Made by a program: the position numbers and the translations under genes
Part shown: in pieces, positions 11,411 through 23,439 of the stretch
How the letters are laid out: each line of letters begins with the position of its first letter
Position numbering within the stretch: the first letter of the stretch is position 1
The notes under the pieces: model-generated
Databases searched by the model: none
What the model saw: the letters and a program-made list of their open reading frames with translations, nothing else
Told to the model about the DNA's origin: nothing
Source of the DNA: Cyclina sinensis
Lineage: Eukaryota > Mollusca > Bivalvia > Venerida > Veneridae
Direction: 5' to 3'
DNA length: 64,000 nucleotides
Assembly: GCA_012932295.1 (NCBI GenBank)
Contig: JAAONU010000003.1
Location: 32,784,361 to 32,848,360 of the forward strand

Positions 11411-12985
11411 AACTAGATGGGTGTTCAGTTGAACACTTGTGTCGCCCTTGGGTACTCTGTTAGAATAACTAAAAAGGTAAACAAGAGCCTGCTGGGGTTG
11501 AGGGTGAATGGGGAGTCAAGTACCTATGTATTAAAATTTAAAAAAAAAGAAAAAAAAATTGGGCCCGGGTGGGGGCGGGGTTGAAGTAGGGGGGGGGGTA
11601 AAGTACCTATGTTTAAAAAAAAAAGGCGCTGGGGTGGGGGGTAAAAAAATGGAGGGGGGGTGACTGGTTGGGGTGTGTGTGTGGGGGGTGTGGGGGGGGT
11701 TTGACGGTGAGGGGGTAAAAAAAATGGGGGGGGGGGGGGGGGGTGACTGGTTGGGGGGTGTGAGGGTGAATGGGGAGTCAAGTACCTATGTATTAAAATT
11801 TAAAAAAAAAAAAAAAGGGGGGGATAAAAAAAATGGTGGTGGTGGGGGGGTTTGAGGGTGGTTGGACAGTCGCAAACCTATGTATTAAAAAAAAATATTG
11901 GGCCCGGGTGGGGGGGTGCCTGGTTGGGAGGGGGCAGGGGGGCGGGAGTTGAGGTAGGGGGGGGGGGATAAAGTGCATATGTTTAAAAAAAAAATAAAAA
12001 AAAAATTGGGCCGGGGGGGGGGGGTGACTGGTTGGGGGAGGGGGTTGAGGTAGGATGGAAAGTAAAGTACCTATGTTTTAAAATTTAAAAAAAAAATAAA
12101 AATTGGGCCCGGGGGGGTGGTGACTGGTGGGGGGGGCGGATTCCCATGCAGAGGGGACAGTGGGGGGGGGGGGGGGAGGGGGGAGCACTTACCCATCTCA
12201 TGTCAGTTAATATTTTATTTCTAGGCTTAAGAAGTTTTTTTCCCTATATATAAGTATAAGCAAAATCAAGTGACCCCGGGGGTGGGGCTAACTGTGACCC
12301 CAGGGACATGGTTACCAACAATCTTTGCAGGGGTCTTGCTGGTGATCAAGTATTCCAAGTTTGAATGGAATATCCTTGACACTTTTTGAGACATGGACAT
12401 AAAGAAAAAGGTTAACCAAGAAATTTTAACTTGAAAAAGGGGCATAACATTGCAAAAAAAAATTGAGGGTTATCTGCCCTTGAGAAATGGTGTTGTCTTA
12501 AGTGATACAATTGTAAGCATTACAACTGGAAAGTTTGATGAAGAAACATTAAGAAATGGCATAGTTATAGCCAATGTTAAGTTTTCATGACAAAATCCAA
12601 GTACAAAAAGGGGCATAACTCTGTCAATTGTGACCTTGACCTATACATTTTGGCATCATCACGACCCTGTTGTCGTAAACAATATAATTTGGAAGTTTGA
12701 TGTTGAAATGTTAAAAAATGGCAAAGTTATTCCCAACGTTAAGTTTTCATGACAAAATCCATGTATAAAAAGGGGCATAACTCTGTCAAATGTGACCCTG
12801 ACCTAGAAATTTTGGCATCAACCTGACCCTGTTGTCATAAGCAATACAATTTGAAAGTTTGATAAGATAATGTTTAGAAATGGCAAAGTTATAGCCAACG
12901 TTAAGTTTTCGTGACGGACCGACGGACCGACGGACAAAGCGATCCCTATGTATCACCTTTTCTTCGAAAGGGCGACACAAAAACA
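11411..12985 (+). mobile_element. Bivalve core-repeat element with 13-bp TIRs, element 3
   Basis: TTGTGTCGCCCTT at 11,437-11,449 is the exact inverse of AAGGGCGACACAA at 12,968-12,980. Inside are a G-rich minisatellite (11,500-12,190), then units of about 162-163 bp (the anchor GTTAAGTTTTC recurs at 12,575, 12,738 and 12,900), then a (GACGGACC)n stretch at 12,913-12,940 and a right end with CCTTT/AAAGG pairing followed by ACACAAAAAC. No protein is encoded. It is the same general architecture as elements 1 and 2 but a different sequence family. Confidence 0.75.
11500..12190 (+). repeat. Purine-rich G-run minisatellite with high G4/triplex potential
   Basis: Irregular units of about 83-100 bp (one gap of about 176) alternate 'AAGTACCTATGT', an A-run and long G-runs, with several runs of 6-15 G. 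The plus strand is almost all purine over long stretches. The long Pro/Thr/Ser/Phe frames on the minus strand and Gly-rich frames on the plus strand here are artefacts of this composition. Confidence 0.9.
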
Positions 12986-13202
12986 TAATATCGAGGGCTT
13001 GGATACGAAAAGGTTCTATGAGCAGTGAAATAAAGAAGACAGAACTTCTACCCATTAACCCCTTTATGTAAAGTAATCCCGAAAAGAAATGATTGGTTTT
13101 TGCACATATGTACAAGACATATGAAACTGCTATTTGATTTTAATGACAGCTGCATTAAACGATATCTTTATGCAACATAGTTATAACCAATACATCATGA
13201 AC

Positions 13203-13385
13203 TATTAACTAGGAAAATAGGCAGACAAAATGCAGATATTGCATCTGTGGTAAAATAAAGCCTCCTTGTGACACCATGGTAACTTGCAGATGTCTAATTT
13301 AAGCTTCTAAATACGACAGCAGTAAATCACATTTGCAAATAAAACCTGCCCAAGGAAATCAAGTGAAAGTCTGTGAAATATGAGA
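13203..13385 (+). repeat. Conserved dispersed module, copy B
   Basis: Partner of 6,595-6,790, with which it shares 'ACACCATGGTAACTTG' and 'AGATGTCTAAT'. It lies between elements 3 and 4, outside both. Confidence 0.55.
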
Positions 13386-13618
13386 CCTAGTAATAGAGCA
13401 AGTTCTAATTTAAAGTTTACATTTGGTTAAAGGCGACGGCTTATCGCATTTATCGCATCTCTTCCTATGCTGTCCTGCGAATATGTGTTTTTAAGCGGGC
13501 GGCATACAACATTCTTTTTTAGACACTAAGGTAGCACCGAATAGTTTTAATGACATGCATTTTTATAGACGCAAATTTTAAAAGACTTTATAAACTTTCA
13601 GTTACGGTAATAGAAACA

Positions 13619-16115
13619 ACAAGAGGGACATGATGACCCCATATCGCTCGCATGAGAACTATAGAGTACAAACTGAAACAGCAAGACCAACGAAGGAATC
13701 AATGTAAGTTCACAAATTAACATGCAAAACTGTACATTTGGTCTAAATTTCATAGTTAGAAAAAATGTCAAAAGTACAAGGTCAATGTCACCTAAAGTCA
13801 AAACTGAAATACAATTTCTGACAGGAATATTTTCAAAGACTTTATATTTTACACATACAGGACCACCATGGCATGGCAAATATTGACCCCTGGGAAATAA
13901 TTTGAACAATCTTGACAAAAACCATCTGCACAATGCTACACACCGAATTTTGGTGACAGACTCTTGACCATGCACTATCAGACAGGGAGATTTTTAAAGT
14001 TTTTTTCTATATAACTCAATGTAAATCACGTGACCCCTCAAGTGAGGTCAATTCTGACCCAAAGGTCATAAAAACCAATACTATGAAAAAGATTCACATA
14101 CCAAATCTTAAAACTGAGGACCTAGTAGTTCCAAAGAAGAAGAGTCTCATTTTTGTTCCATAAATATCTCAAAGTAAATCAGGTGGCCTCTTCGGCAGCA
14201 TCAAATTTTAACACGTCTAGGAAAATGATTTTAACAATGTTTGTAGAGATAAGATTAACGGTGCTACAAACCAAATATCTAAGGTCAAGCGCTTACGGTT
14301 TTTGACAAAAAGACTTTCAAAGAGTTCAAATTTTACACATATAGGACCCCTAAGGCAGAGTCAATTATGACTGCATGGGCATAATTTGTACAATCTTTGT
14401 AGAGTACTGCTAGATGATATTCAGTACAAAATACTTCAGCTCTATCCATGTGATTTCAGACGGTTTTCATTCTATAAGCCTGTATAAAATCAAGTGACTA
14501 CTGGGTGGAGTCATAAATGCAGGGAAATATATTGAACAATCTTGGTAGAGGATCTCTAGATGATGTTCCATGCAAAATATCTTAGCTCTAGTCCTAGTGT
14601 TTTCAGACAAGAAGATATTCAAAGGTTTTCCTATATATGTCTATGTAAAAACGTGATTCCAGGGGCAACTCTGACTCCAGGGGTTTAATCTGAACAATCT
14701 TGGTACAGGTCTACTAGACTATGTGACACATTAAATATTTAGACTTCAGACAATGAGGTTTTAACTTAATTTTATGTTTTTCCTATATATGTCTTTATCA
14801 ACTAAGTGACACCTGGGAAGGGCACTTAACAACCCCAGGACATAACTTGAATAATCTTTGTAGAAGACTTCTAGATGATGTTCAATATGAAATACCTCAG
14901 CTCTTGTGGTTTTAGAGAAGAAGATTATCAAATATTTTCATTCTAGACAGGCCTTTGTAAAAACAAATAACCCCTGGGCGGGGTCATTAATGATCCCTTG
15001 GGCATAATTTGAATAATTTTTGCAGAGGATCTAGATGATGCTCCATGCAAAATATCTCACCTCTATGCCTCGAGGTTTCAGACAAGAAGACTTTCGAAGT
15101 TTTGCCTTTATAACTCTATGTAAAATAGTGATTCCAGTGGCAGGCCCAATTTTGACTTCAGAAGTTTAATTTGAACAATCTCGGTACAGGTCTGCTAGAC
15201 AAAATAACACAAATATTTAGCATCCAGGCGGTGTCGTTTAAGAGAAAAATATTTTGTTAAAGATTTTCCTTTATGTCTTTGATGCCAGGGGTGTAATTTG
15301 GACAATCTGGGTGGAGGACCTCTAGTTCATGCTCCATGCAAAATATCTCAGCTCTAGCCCTTGTAGTTTCAGACAAGAAGATATTCGGAGTTTTTCCTAA
15401 ATAATGATATGCAAAACAAATGACCCCTTGGATAGGACCAACTTTATCCCCATGGACATAACTTGAACAATCTCTATACAGGTCTACCAGACTATATGAA
15501 ACACAAAATATTTAGACTCAAAGCCCTGAGGTTTAAGACTAGAAGATTTTCCTATATACGTATGTCTGTATAAAATAAAGTGCCCCCGGGGCAGGGCCAT
15601 TAATGAACCCAGGGGTATAATTTCAACAATCTTTGAAGAGGACCTCTGGATAATGCTCCGTTCAAAATATCTCAGTTCTACGCCTTGTGGTTTTAGACAA
15701 AAAGATTTTCAAAGTTTTTCTTATATAATTCTTTGCAAATATGTGACGCCTGTGGCGGTGTCAATTTTAATCTCATGGACATTATTTGAACAATATTGGT
15801 ACAGGTCTACTAGAGGATTCTTTACACCAAATTTCAGAACTCTGTGCCAAGTGGTTTAAGAGAAGATTTTTTTAAGATTGTCCTGTTGGTGCCTATAGCA
15901 CTTATAGTTCGGAATGGAATTGAATTCTTTGTACAGCTTTGTAGAGCATCATGCAAGAAACAGTCACGCAAACTTTCCTTCAAATTAGCCAAACAGTTTT
16001 AGAGGAGATGTTGTTTAAAGCAAACGTTGACGACGTAAGACGCCCGACGCACGACGGACACAACCAAGTCACAATAGTTCAACATGAGGACGCTGTGCTC
16101 ATGTGAGCTCAAAAC
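13619..16115 (+). mobile_element. Bivalve core-repeat element, element 4
   Basis: The left end 'AAGAGGGACATGATGACC' leads into GCTCGCATGAG. The right end has a 'GACG/CGAC'-rich stretch (16,026-16,062) and the hairpin GCTCA (16,097-16,101) / TGAGC (16,104-16,108), then TCAAAAC. Between them lies an array of about a dozen diverged units. The 125-codon minus-strand frame at 13,598-13,975 is the antisense of this repeat and not a gene. Confidence 0.75.
13890..15850 (+). repeat. Diverged tandem array, units of about 127-170 bp, with two unit types
   Basis: The anchor 'TTTGAACAATCTT' (with variants) recurs near 13,901, 14,071, 14,231, 14,384, 14,531, 14,690, 14,847, 15,008, 15,170, 15,297, 15,462, 15,621 and 15,785. 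Type A units carry 'AGAGGACCTCTAGATGATG'. Type B units (14,690, 15,170, 15,462, 15,785) carry 'GTACAGGTCTACTAGAC'. From 15,008 on they alternate A-B-A-B-A-B. Unlike the 145-bp array, unit length varies freely. Confidence 0.8.
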
Positions 16116-16658
16116 AATGTCTGTGAAAGTCGAAATTGATTTCCGTTATTTGGATTTCATTCATTTTTTTTCACTTTTGGCACGAAAAGTATGGCGAATA
16201 GTTTCGTTTGTGAAAGTAATACATCAACATAAGCATAACCTTTTAAAATATACAATTTATTTTCTTCATATAGCCTATGATTAATACAAAACAAGGAAAC
16301 AAACGAATCGTTATTTGTAGCAAAAAACTAAATGGAAAACATCTTTTTACTATTATGCGACTGTCATTGACTTAATTTACGGCTCTTAAAATGCGTCTGT
16401 ATTGTCAGAAAGGTGTAAATTGTTTAATCAAGATATCAATATATCAATATAAATGGAAAAGACAATATAAACATTAAAAACGCAATAATATTTACAGTTT
16501 TTTTTCTCCAAAATTTAATGTTTATTTCAAATTTACGTTTTATATACATATATGTATACGCAAGAGGCATAAGATAAAAGTTTCGGAAAATATATTTAAA
16601 GTGTTAAGTGTATAAGTATTACTAGACTTCTAAATGTATGACATGTTTTATTTTATAG
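16116..16658. other. AT-rich DNA without recognisable gene
   Basis: Nothing supported was seen. A 66-codon plus-strand frame (16,084-16,284) overlaps the end of element 4 and has no recognisable features. Confidence 0.5.
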
Positions 16659-16786
16659 TTGAGAAGTTATCAATTCCTGTATTGCAACCACCTGAAAAGA
16701 TATTCATTGGCGTTCTTGGTGCAAGCAATGCATGTGCTTGCAATAACCTACTGACCAAAGAAATGCATCCTGGGAGGACATTCTAG
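16659..16786 (+). CDS. Candidate terminal coding exon, unknown protein
   Basis: A pyrimidine-rich stretch ending in TTTTATAG (AG at 16,657-16,658) could be a splice acceptor. Read with two leading bases finishing a split codon, the segment is open for 41 codons and ends at TAG (16,784-16,786). Part of the reading is LSIPVLQPPEKIFIGVLGAS, followed by a Cys-Ala-Cys-Asn-Asn stretch and a Met-His-Pro-Gly tail. Composition is less AT-rich than the surroundings. No family is recognised, no partner exon was found, and no AATAAA follows closely. It could still be a chance open stretch. Confidence 0.25.
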
Positions 16787-19609
16787 GAGAAAATCGCTTG
16801 TTTTTGCCCGTTTTGCCTATGTTTAAACGAGTGCAAAAAGTGTGTGTTAACAAGGAAGTTCTCGCGCTCACGCGCTGTTATTGCCCGTTTTCAGTTATGC
16901 GCGTTACAGGGCCTTTGTAAATAATGGACGCTTATCCGTCTTTTTTGCCCCAAATCGGCAGTTTATGTAACTTATACATAACTCATACAAGCCGTCAGTG
17001 TATATTATCAATCGTAAATCCACATGAAATCCTTCCAAATATTTTTTTTAATCGACACTTTTTTAGTTTCAAGATGGCTGTTCGACAGGTTGAAACATCT
17101 TGACGTGTCGCCCTGGAACGCATATTTAAAACACGTATCCATAACAACCTAAAGGCGACTGTACTATTATTTATTTTTTTTTTCGTAAACATGTCTTTTC
17201 TAGATCATTTTATACTAGAATAGCGTTAAAGGGATTCTGCAGTTGTTATAACACAAAAAAAACGTGCGTTAACCCTATATATCAATACATCGCTATTAGA
17301 CTGTTCTTACAAAACGCTATACAAAGGAAGTGCTTGTACAAATTGTAATAAAAACAATCAAAATAATAACAACAATGATATAGACCTTATTTAGACAAAA
17401 AATATATTTTCTTTTAAAATGACAAATCGACACTGCAATAATTCAACAACCAATGAATAAAATCGAAAGGTATGAACGGTAGAAGCTGTGAGGTTTGCAT
17501 AGTTCTTTGTTCATACCATAACTTTGAGACCTTTTGTGTCTTCTCTTTGAGCTTATTTTCAAGGACAAGCTTGTTGACCAAACGTCTACAAAACAACTGA
17601 GAGACTTTGTATAGCATTAGGTTAGTAATCTTTTCTTCAATGAGTAATTGACATACTTTAAGGACAGACAAATTGATCTGTCCATAAGTATTCTTTTTTT
17701 CAATTTAGGAAATGGAGAATGAATAGATAAGACGTCATATAACATTGCGTTTAGACATTTGTCATCGGAGATTCTGACGGAAGTAGAAGAGTTAATTGAT
17801 CAAAACTAATAACAGAGAAATAATTGGCAATATAATATCCGAAACTTCAATCTTACGAGCCACATATTTTTTTTATCTTAATAGAAAAAAACGAATTGAT
17901 AACAACAGTCAATAACACTAGGGTGGCTTACAAGTGTGAACACATAACTCAATCTATGCTGACTATGCTCGATAAGACCATCGTCTAACTGGAAAACAAA
18001 ACCTTTGTTTAAACTGGGTTTTCAAATTAGCCATCAGTGAAAGTACTACGATGTTACAGAAAAGACAAGACAAAGCCCCGAAAACAATTGAAGTTCTGGA
18101 ATGATTCTGTAATTTTGATTTGGATATTTGATATATTACATTTGCTCATCTGCGTAATTATACAAAGTAAATATTGTATCAAAAGAAACTTATTCCTAGT
18201 TTTATATCGTTTTTTTACTCCAATCTTTTATGTTTTGGGCAGGCGTATTACCTCATAACCACTAGATTATAGAATTCATAGCTTGTCTCAATAAGCTCTT
18301 CCTAACTTAGAGAAATATGTCCGACATTTTTCTAAAAGTTTTGTTCTGTTATCGTTACTAATTCAAGCGACAAGCTTATTTAATATTGTCAGCTAATCAA
18401 TTTTACGGAGTGTGGACCACTAGTCACTGAGTCATTAACATGTCCTTTACCTGAGGCTCGTTATCTCAAGACAATATGGCAGACAGAGAGATATTGCATA
18501 ACATTCCATTGAAGCTTTTTCTATAATTTGACTTCAAAGCAATCAAATGTTTGATCAAGACAACAGTCGTAACGAATGCATGACTAGAGCCACGAAATAC
18601 AGATAAAACTATTTTTCTTGTCTCTAATGTTGTTACTAATTCCTTTCTGAGTAATTGTATCATTCTCTTACGATCTAGATATTTTAGTTTTTACTTGAAC
18701 AATCTGTTGAAAGCATTGTGGAAGGACATTAGACAGCCATGCTTCTTAGCTTCATTTACGATATGGAATTTTGTATTCTTATCTGGGTTTGTAAGGTTTT
18801 AGCTACTGAAACACCATACTGTTTGGATACATAATATAATGTATATAAAAAACTAAAACGATCAAAATTCATATCAAGTCATTCTTATCTTGTCTTTGAA
18901 ATATCTTGTTGTCTCTTTCTTGGCCATGAATAGAAAACCTTTACATAGATAAAGACAGATATGTCTGGGAGAACGACTTGCATTTCTTTAATGAAGAGTA
19001 ATGAAGAAAACAATTATGTTAATTTAGAGACTGGCCGGGGTGATCCCGATATAGTACGTGATATAGATGTACAAATTTTATTACTTTAAAAGTTCCAAAA
19101 AAGAGTAATCATCTGTATTTGGTTACAGACCTAGACAGTTTAAACGATTTTGGTCATACTGATTAGACGATATATCGTAAAAGCTATATCTTAGTAACAT
19201 TTTCCTGAATGTATAAGATATATATAAAATAGAAAAAAAACATTACTTTGTAGGTGGTCCCTTTTTTGATAGTAGTTTTAGGCGTAAAAAATGAAAGAAG
19301 AAGAAAAAATACAACCACAGCATTTTTTAAATCTATGTTTAACTGTGTATGAGCAAGTGTGTATATCCGTTGATTAATCAAAATATATTATCTGTTGAAC
19401 TGCTGTCGGATTAATGAGCTACGATGAACATATATTGCTTAAGTTTAAACTTGACCTCAAGTCTCTTTCTTAATAACAAAACCGTAATATGTTCTTTTAA
19501 CAAGAGGTGTTATGCTGAAGGAAAGGGCAACAAAACTAAGACAAATCTCTTCTAAGATAAAAATGGACTTATTAATCTCACAAAATGTTTCAGATTGAAC
19601 AATAAACCA
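16787..19609. other. Mostly AT-rich DNA, no supported gene
   Basis: Around 16,790-16,960 there is a less AT-rich stretch with 'TTGCCCGTTTT' twice. An 85-codon minus-strand frame (17,414-17,671) is hydrophobic at its C-terminal end and unrecognised. At about 18,388 'GCTAATCAATTTTACGG' faintly recalls the module copies but is too short to call. Confidence 0.45.
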
Positions 19610-19970
19610 CTTGATTAATTTGTCAAGGTGTTGTCAACTACTGTCGTAATTCACAAGAATATGTTTACAGAGTATTCAGAGTGTATTCATATTTCTTCGG
19701 GAATATTCTTTTCCACTATGGTCACTAATTGTACCATTTTCCTTTATGTCAAAATCACTCCTCTGAGCATTTCTCTCATGTATAAACCATTAGAAACGCA
19801 CATAAGTTAGTTACGACATTCATTCTACTGGAAGTGGACGGAGAAAATGCGAATTATGAGTCCCAAGACTATAATATAAACGTGAAGAGACTTTGGAATA
19901 AACAAGCCAGTTCCAAACTAGCTAATCAATATCAAAGAACGTGACCCGCGAGACATATTGGGACAGACCA
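19610..19970 (+). promoter_or_regulatory. TATA-type module, copy 2 of 4 (TATA box lost)
   Basis: Closest relative of copy 1: 'CTGGAAGT(T/G)GACGGAG', 'AATAAACAAGCCAGTTCC', 'CTAATCAATAT', 'CGTGACCCGCGAGACA' and 'ATTGGGACA' align in order. Upstream similarity ('TTGATTAATTT', 'TCGTAATTCAC', 'TTCTTCGGGAATA') also follows copy 1. No intact TATATAA is found at the equivalent distance. Confidence 0.45.
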
Positions 19971-21450
19971 AGGAAGTTCTTCCCAAAACTCAAAACTTAT
20001 TACAGTTACATGAGTATACAGTGCAACATAAATGTACATAGTTCAATTCAATTCACATGACATGGTGCTCCAGTTATGTTATATAGAGGGAAAAAACGGG
20101 GGAAAAACGAAAGAAAGAAAAGAAAAAGTACAGATCTTAGTAATGAGTAAAGGTTAGAAGGAGTGAGTGGGGAAATGTAATGGTTACGCAATAATTTTTG
20201 TAAATTTTGCGATCTTTGAAACACCCTATATTATAATCTGACTGAACAGATCAATTTGAAATAGTCTATATAATGATTTTGAATTCTTGAAAGTTGACCC
20301 TATCTTTTGAACGACAAATTTGTTAGGAATAGACTATAGAATTGGAAGACATAATAAAAGAATTGAATACCTGTTTCAATCATTGAAAAACTCGTAAAAT
20401 GTATTCAATATCTCGCATGTAGAATGATGCTTTATTGGGATTTGGAGAAAAAACATCGAGAAAAAGCTGTATTTGACAATTACAAACTGGTCAAATATCT
20501 CTTGTACTGTTATAAAGCCTTTCCTATCTTTGCAGATATTGCTAATAAGGAAGAGAAAACAACAATCAAGTATAAACTTCAATTTTTAATTTTATCAGTT
20601 AAGTTTTACTAGAGAAAAAAAGTAAATCAGATACTCGACTACTTCGAATAGCAACTTCCCAATGTATTTTTGATTGGAGATAGAGAATTTCCTTTAGTGC
20701 GTGTATGTGTGTATTAACTGTGTTTTTGTCCAGCTTGAAACATTATAAAGGAACAGCGATTTGACTTTGAAACTTTACCAATACAACAGTGAAATATTGA
20801 CGTTCAGCCATTTCAAAAGCACACTGTCGTTTTACTGTTTAATGAAAGAAAATATAAAACGCGCTATGCAATCTCCATTAATATTTAAAGACGTACATTA
20901 TTTGATTTCATCTTCTGATCATGGCTATTGTTAAAGAAAGAAAACATGCTATGAAAATGTCTTCATATAAAACATGAGAAACAATTTGTGAATGTTGGAT
21001 TCATCCAGTACGAACATGTTAGCATTGTAATCGTCTCAGTAAGTTTAACCTAATAGGATAATAATCATGAATATAAGAGTTTTTCTTACCTAACTGTTCA
21101 ATTAAACTAGGCCGGTAATAAAGTGTATACCACTCCATTGATTACGATTTGAAAGAAATAAAACATTCATCTTCATTTTAATATAGTATTCACAAGATAA
21201 AAACATAATATTTTCTAAGATTATATAGCATTCAAATTTCTCATACTAATGTATTCATAGTATAAATCAAACTTAACATGACTGTATACTTTTCACGGGG
21301 ATGCATACAATTTCTCATCATTATATAGTGTTCATATGATAGCTACATTCTGTCTTATATAATCACCAGGCAACAGTGAAATCAACATTATCTGCAAGAG
21401 TATTCATTAGGCGTGTAAAAACAGACGACAAATTGAGCTACGATGTTCAG
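19971..21450. other. AT-rich DNA without recognisable gene
   Basis: Overlapping plus and minus frames at 20,376-20,612 (62 and 68 codons) are unrecognised. Nothing else was seen. Confidence 0.5.
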
Positions 21451-21625
21451 TCTCTCTTACGTTGACGGCAAAAACTAAGATTATGATCCCCTTAGCTGTA
21501 ATACAGACGTTAAGACACTTTGGAATTATTTAGCTAGCTTTAAGCCAAGTAATCAATGTTATTGATTGTGACCCGCCGGAAGGAGAAGAGTTAGCCAAAA
21601 ATGTCGATGCTATAAAAAATGTGAA
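21451..21625 (+). promoter_or_regulatory. TATA-containing module, copy 3 of 4
   Basis: The shared order is 'GTTGACGG', 'ACGTTAAGACACTTTGGAAT', 'AAGTAATCAATGTTAT' and 'TTGTGACCCGCCGGA', followed by TATAAAAAA at 21,611-21,619. It is more diverged than copies 1 and 2. Confidence 0.4.
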
Positions 21626-22279
21626 GAAGTTAGATCTTCGTACAAAACAACGCACGTGAGACCTTAGATACTGATACTTTGTTGAGGTTTCTTGATAATA
21701 GATTTATTTATAAAATCCATGTGCTGAAAATCATCAAATGTACATATTAAGCCTTATAATTGTTAATGGTATACAATTTATTAGTTAAATGCTATTGTAT
21801 ATTTACTAAATCATCTCATTCTTAATATATAATCATTACTAGATGGGAATCCTTGCAAGCACGGACTTAAGTTCTAGTTATTGTTACTCCAAATATGCAT
21901 GCTTTTGTGCTTTTCATTGCCATTCTTTTGACATTGTGAATGATCAGTAATGTGTACAATTGAGAATATGTTCTCTCATAGTATACCTTTTTCTGAAGGC
22001 TTCCGCGTGCAAACCATCAGCTGTCAGCGTGACATCGTGAAAATTTTAATAGTGTTCAAAAGTTTGAAAGTATGTCCTTCAGATGCTGTAATTTCCACAA
22101 AAAGTACCAATTTTTTCACTCTTTGTCTTGTGATTTGTTTGTATTATTCATTAGGGACTGATGAAACCCCGGCAGTTCTGCTAGGAAACGTCCAAGACTT
22201 GCGTCCGGAAAGTAGTATAAAAGAGTCTTTAAAGCGCTACAGAATAATTTGTTTGGATGTGTTAACAAAAATATAAGAA
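21626..22279. other. No supported gene
   Basis: A 108-codon plus-strand frame (21,950-22,276) abuts the LINE fragment. Its sequence does not resemble reverse transcriptase and no other family is recognised, so it is not called. Confidence 0.4.
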
Positions 22280-22382
22280 TAAAATATTGACTCACACATA
22301 TAAAGCCTTAAATGACCAGTCTCCAAGCTACATCAAAAAACACGTTAAGGTGTATGGACCACAGCGTGACTTAAGATCCCAA

Positions 22383-22965
22383 ACTGACTTTCTGACACTT
22401 GTGATACCAAGATCCTGTACAGTTACATATGGTGAATCGTAGCTTTCTGACTCTTGTGGTACCAATATCCTGTACAGGTACATATGGTGACCGTAGCTTT
22501 CTGACTCTTGTGTTACCAAGATCCTGTATAGGTACATATGGTGACCGTAGCTTTCTGACTCTTGTGGTACCAAGATTTTGTACAGGTACATATGATGACC
22601 GTAGCTTTCTGACTCTTGTGGTACCAAGATCCTGTACTGGTACGTATGTTTACCGTAGCTTTCTGACACTTGTGGTACCAAGATCCTGTACAGGTACGTA
22701 TGGTGACCGTAACTTTCTAACTCTTGTGGTACCAAGATCCTGTACAGGTACATATGGTGACCGTAGCTTTCTGACTTTTGTGGTACCAAGATCCTGTACA
22801 CTCTTGTGGTACCAAGATCCTGTACAGGTACATATGGTGACCGTAGCTTTCTGACTCTTGTGGTACCAAGATCCTGTACAGGTACATATGGTGACCGTAG
22901 CTTTCTGACTCTTGTGGTACCAAGATCCTGTACAGGTACATATGGTGACCGTAGCTTTTTAACTG
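22383..22965 (+). repeat. 54-bp minisatellite grown from LINE coding sequence
   Basis: AGCTTT of each unit (AACTTT in one) lies at 22,441, 22,495, 22,549, 22,603, 22,657, 22,711, 22,765, then after a broken unit at 22,845, 22,899 and 22,953. The period is exactly 54 bp (18 codons) except for one 80-bp step, a full unit plus a 26-bp partial. On the plus strand each unit reads like VVPRSCTGTYGDRSFLTL, which is the LINE C-terminal motif repeated. The minus strand is open too (RILVPQESESYGHHMYLY). The first unit has a one-base insertion (GAATCGT instead of GACCGT). Confidence 0.9.
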
Positions 22966-23337
22966 CAGCTCATTAGTTGTTGAAGTGGCTTCAAATTGAA
23001 ATCCGGAACTCTAACACACTTGTTTTCTTAAAAGATCTTTGAAAGCTCACTTCTTCCTAAAGATATACGGTGGTTGAGGTGCATTTTAACTGGAATGTCC
23101 ATATAATATTACTATTATTTGAACTTCTTAATTTTTAATAAGCATATGATTTTTTAAAATTTAATTATAATTTTAGTTTGTATAAAAATCATGTCGTAAA
23201 ATGTAATGCCTTGGTAAAAGGAAATATAATATAATTATATTGTTTTATGTTGTACCACTACACATTTTAGACTTGTCCATGTACTGAGTTGTTCTGTTTT
23301 TAGTTTTTGTCTGTATCAGAATGTAAAGATGTTTTAT

Positions 23338-23439
23338 CTGTAAAGCACTTTTGAACGTATATTATTTATGAACAGAACAGAACAGAATTTCTGTTCTGTT
23401 CTGTTCTGTAAAGCACTTTTGAACGTATATTATTTATGA
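23338..23439. repeat. Duplicated LINE 3' UTR segment around an 18-bp hairpin
   Basis: CTGTAAAGCACTTTTGAACG and the following bases occur at 23,338-23,371 and again at 23,406-23,439. Between them is a near-perfect foldback: 23,370-23,387 (GAACAGAACAGAACAGAA) pairs with 23,389-23,406 around a single T. It looks like a template-switch or fold-back replication product inside the retrotransposon tail. Confidence 0.85.

Noticed and set aside
11524..11978. Pro/Thr/Ser-rich minus-strand and Gly-rich plus-strand frames
   Set aside because: They result from translating G-runs and A-runs of the minisatellite; homopolymer length alone keeps them open.
13598..13975. 125-codon minus-strand open frame
   Set aside because: It is the antisense of the left end and first core units of element 4; no domain is visible and the repeat explains the open frame.
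18290..18440. Fifth copy of the TATA-type module
   Set aside because: Only 'GCTAATCAATTTTACGG' and 'GTGTGGACC' resemble the others; the rest does not align by eye.
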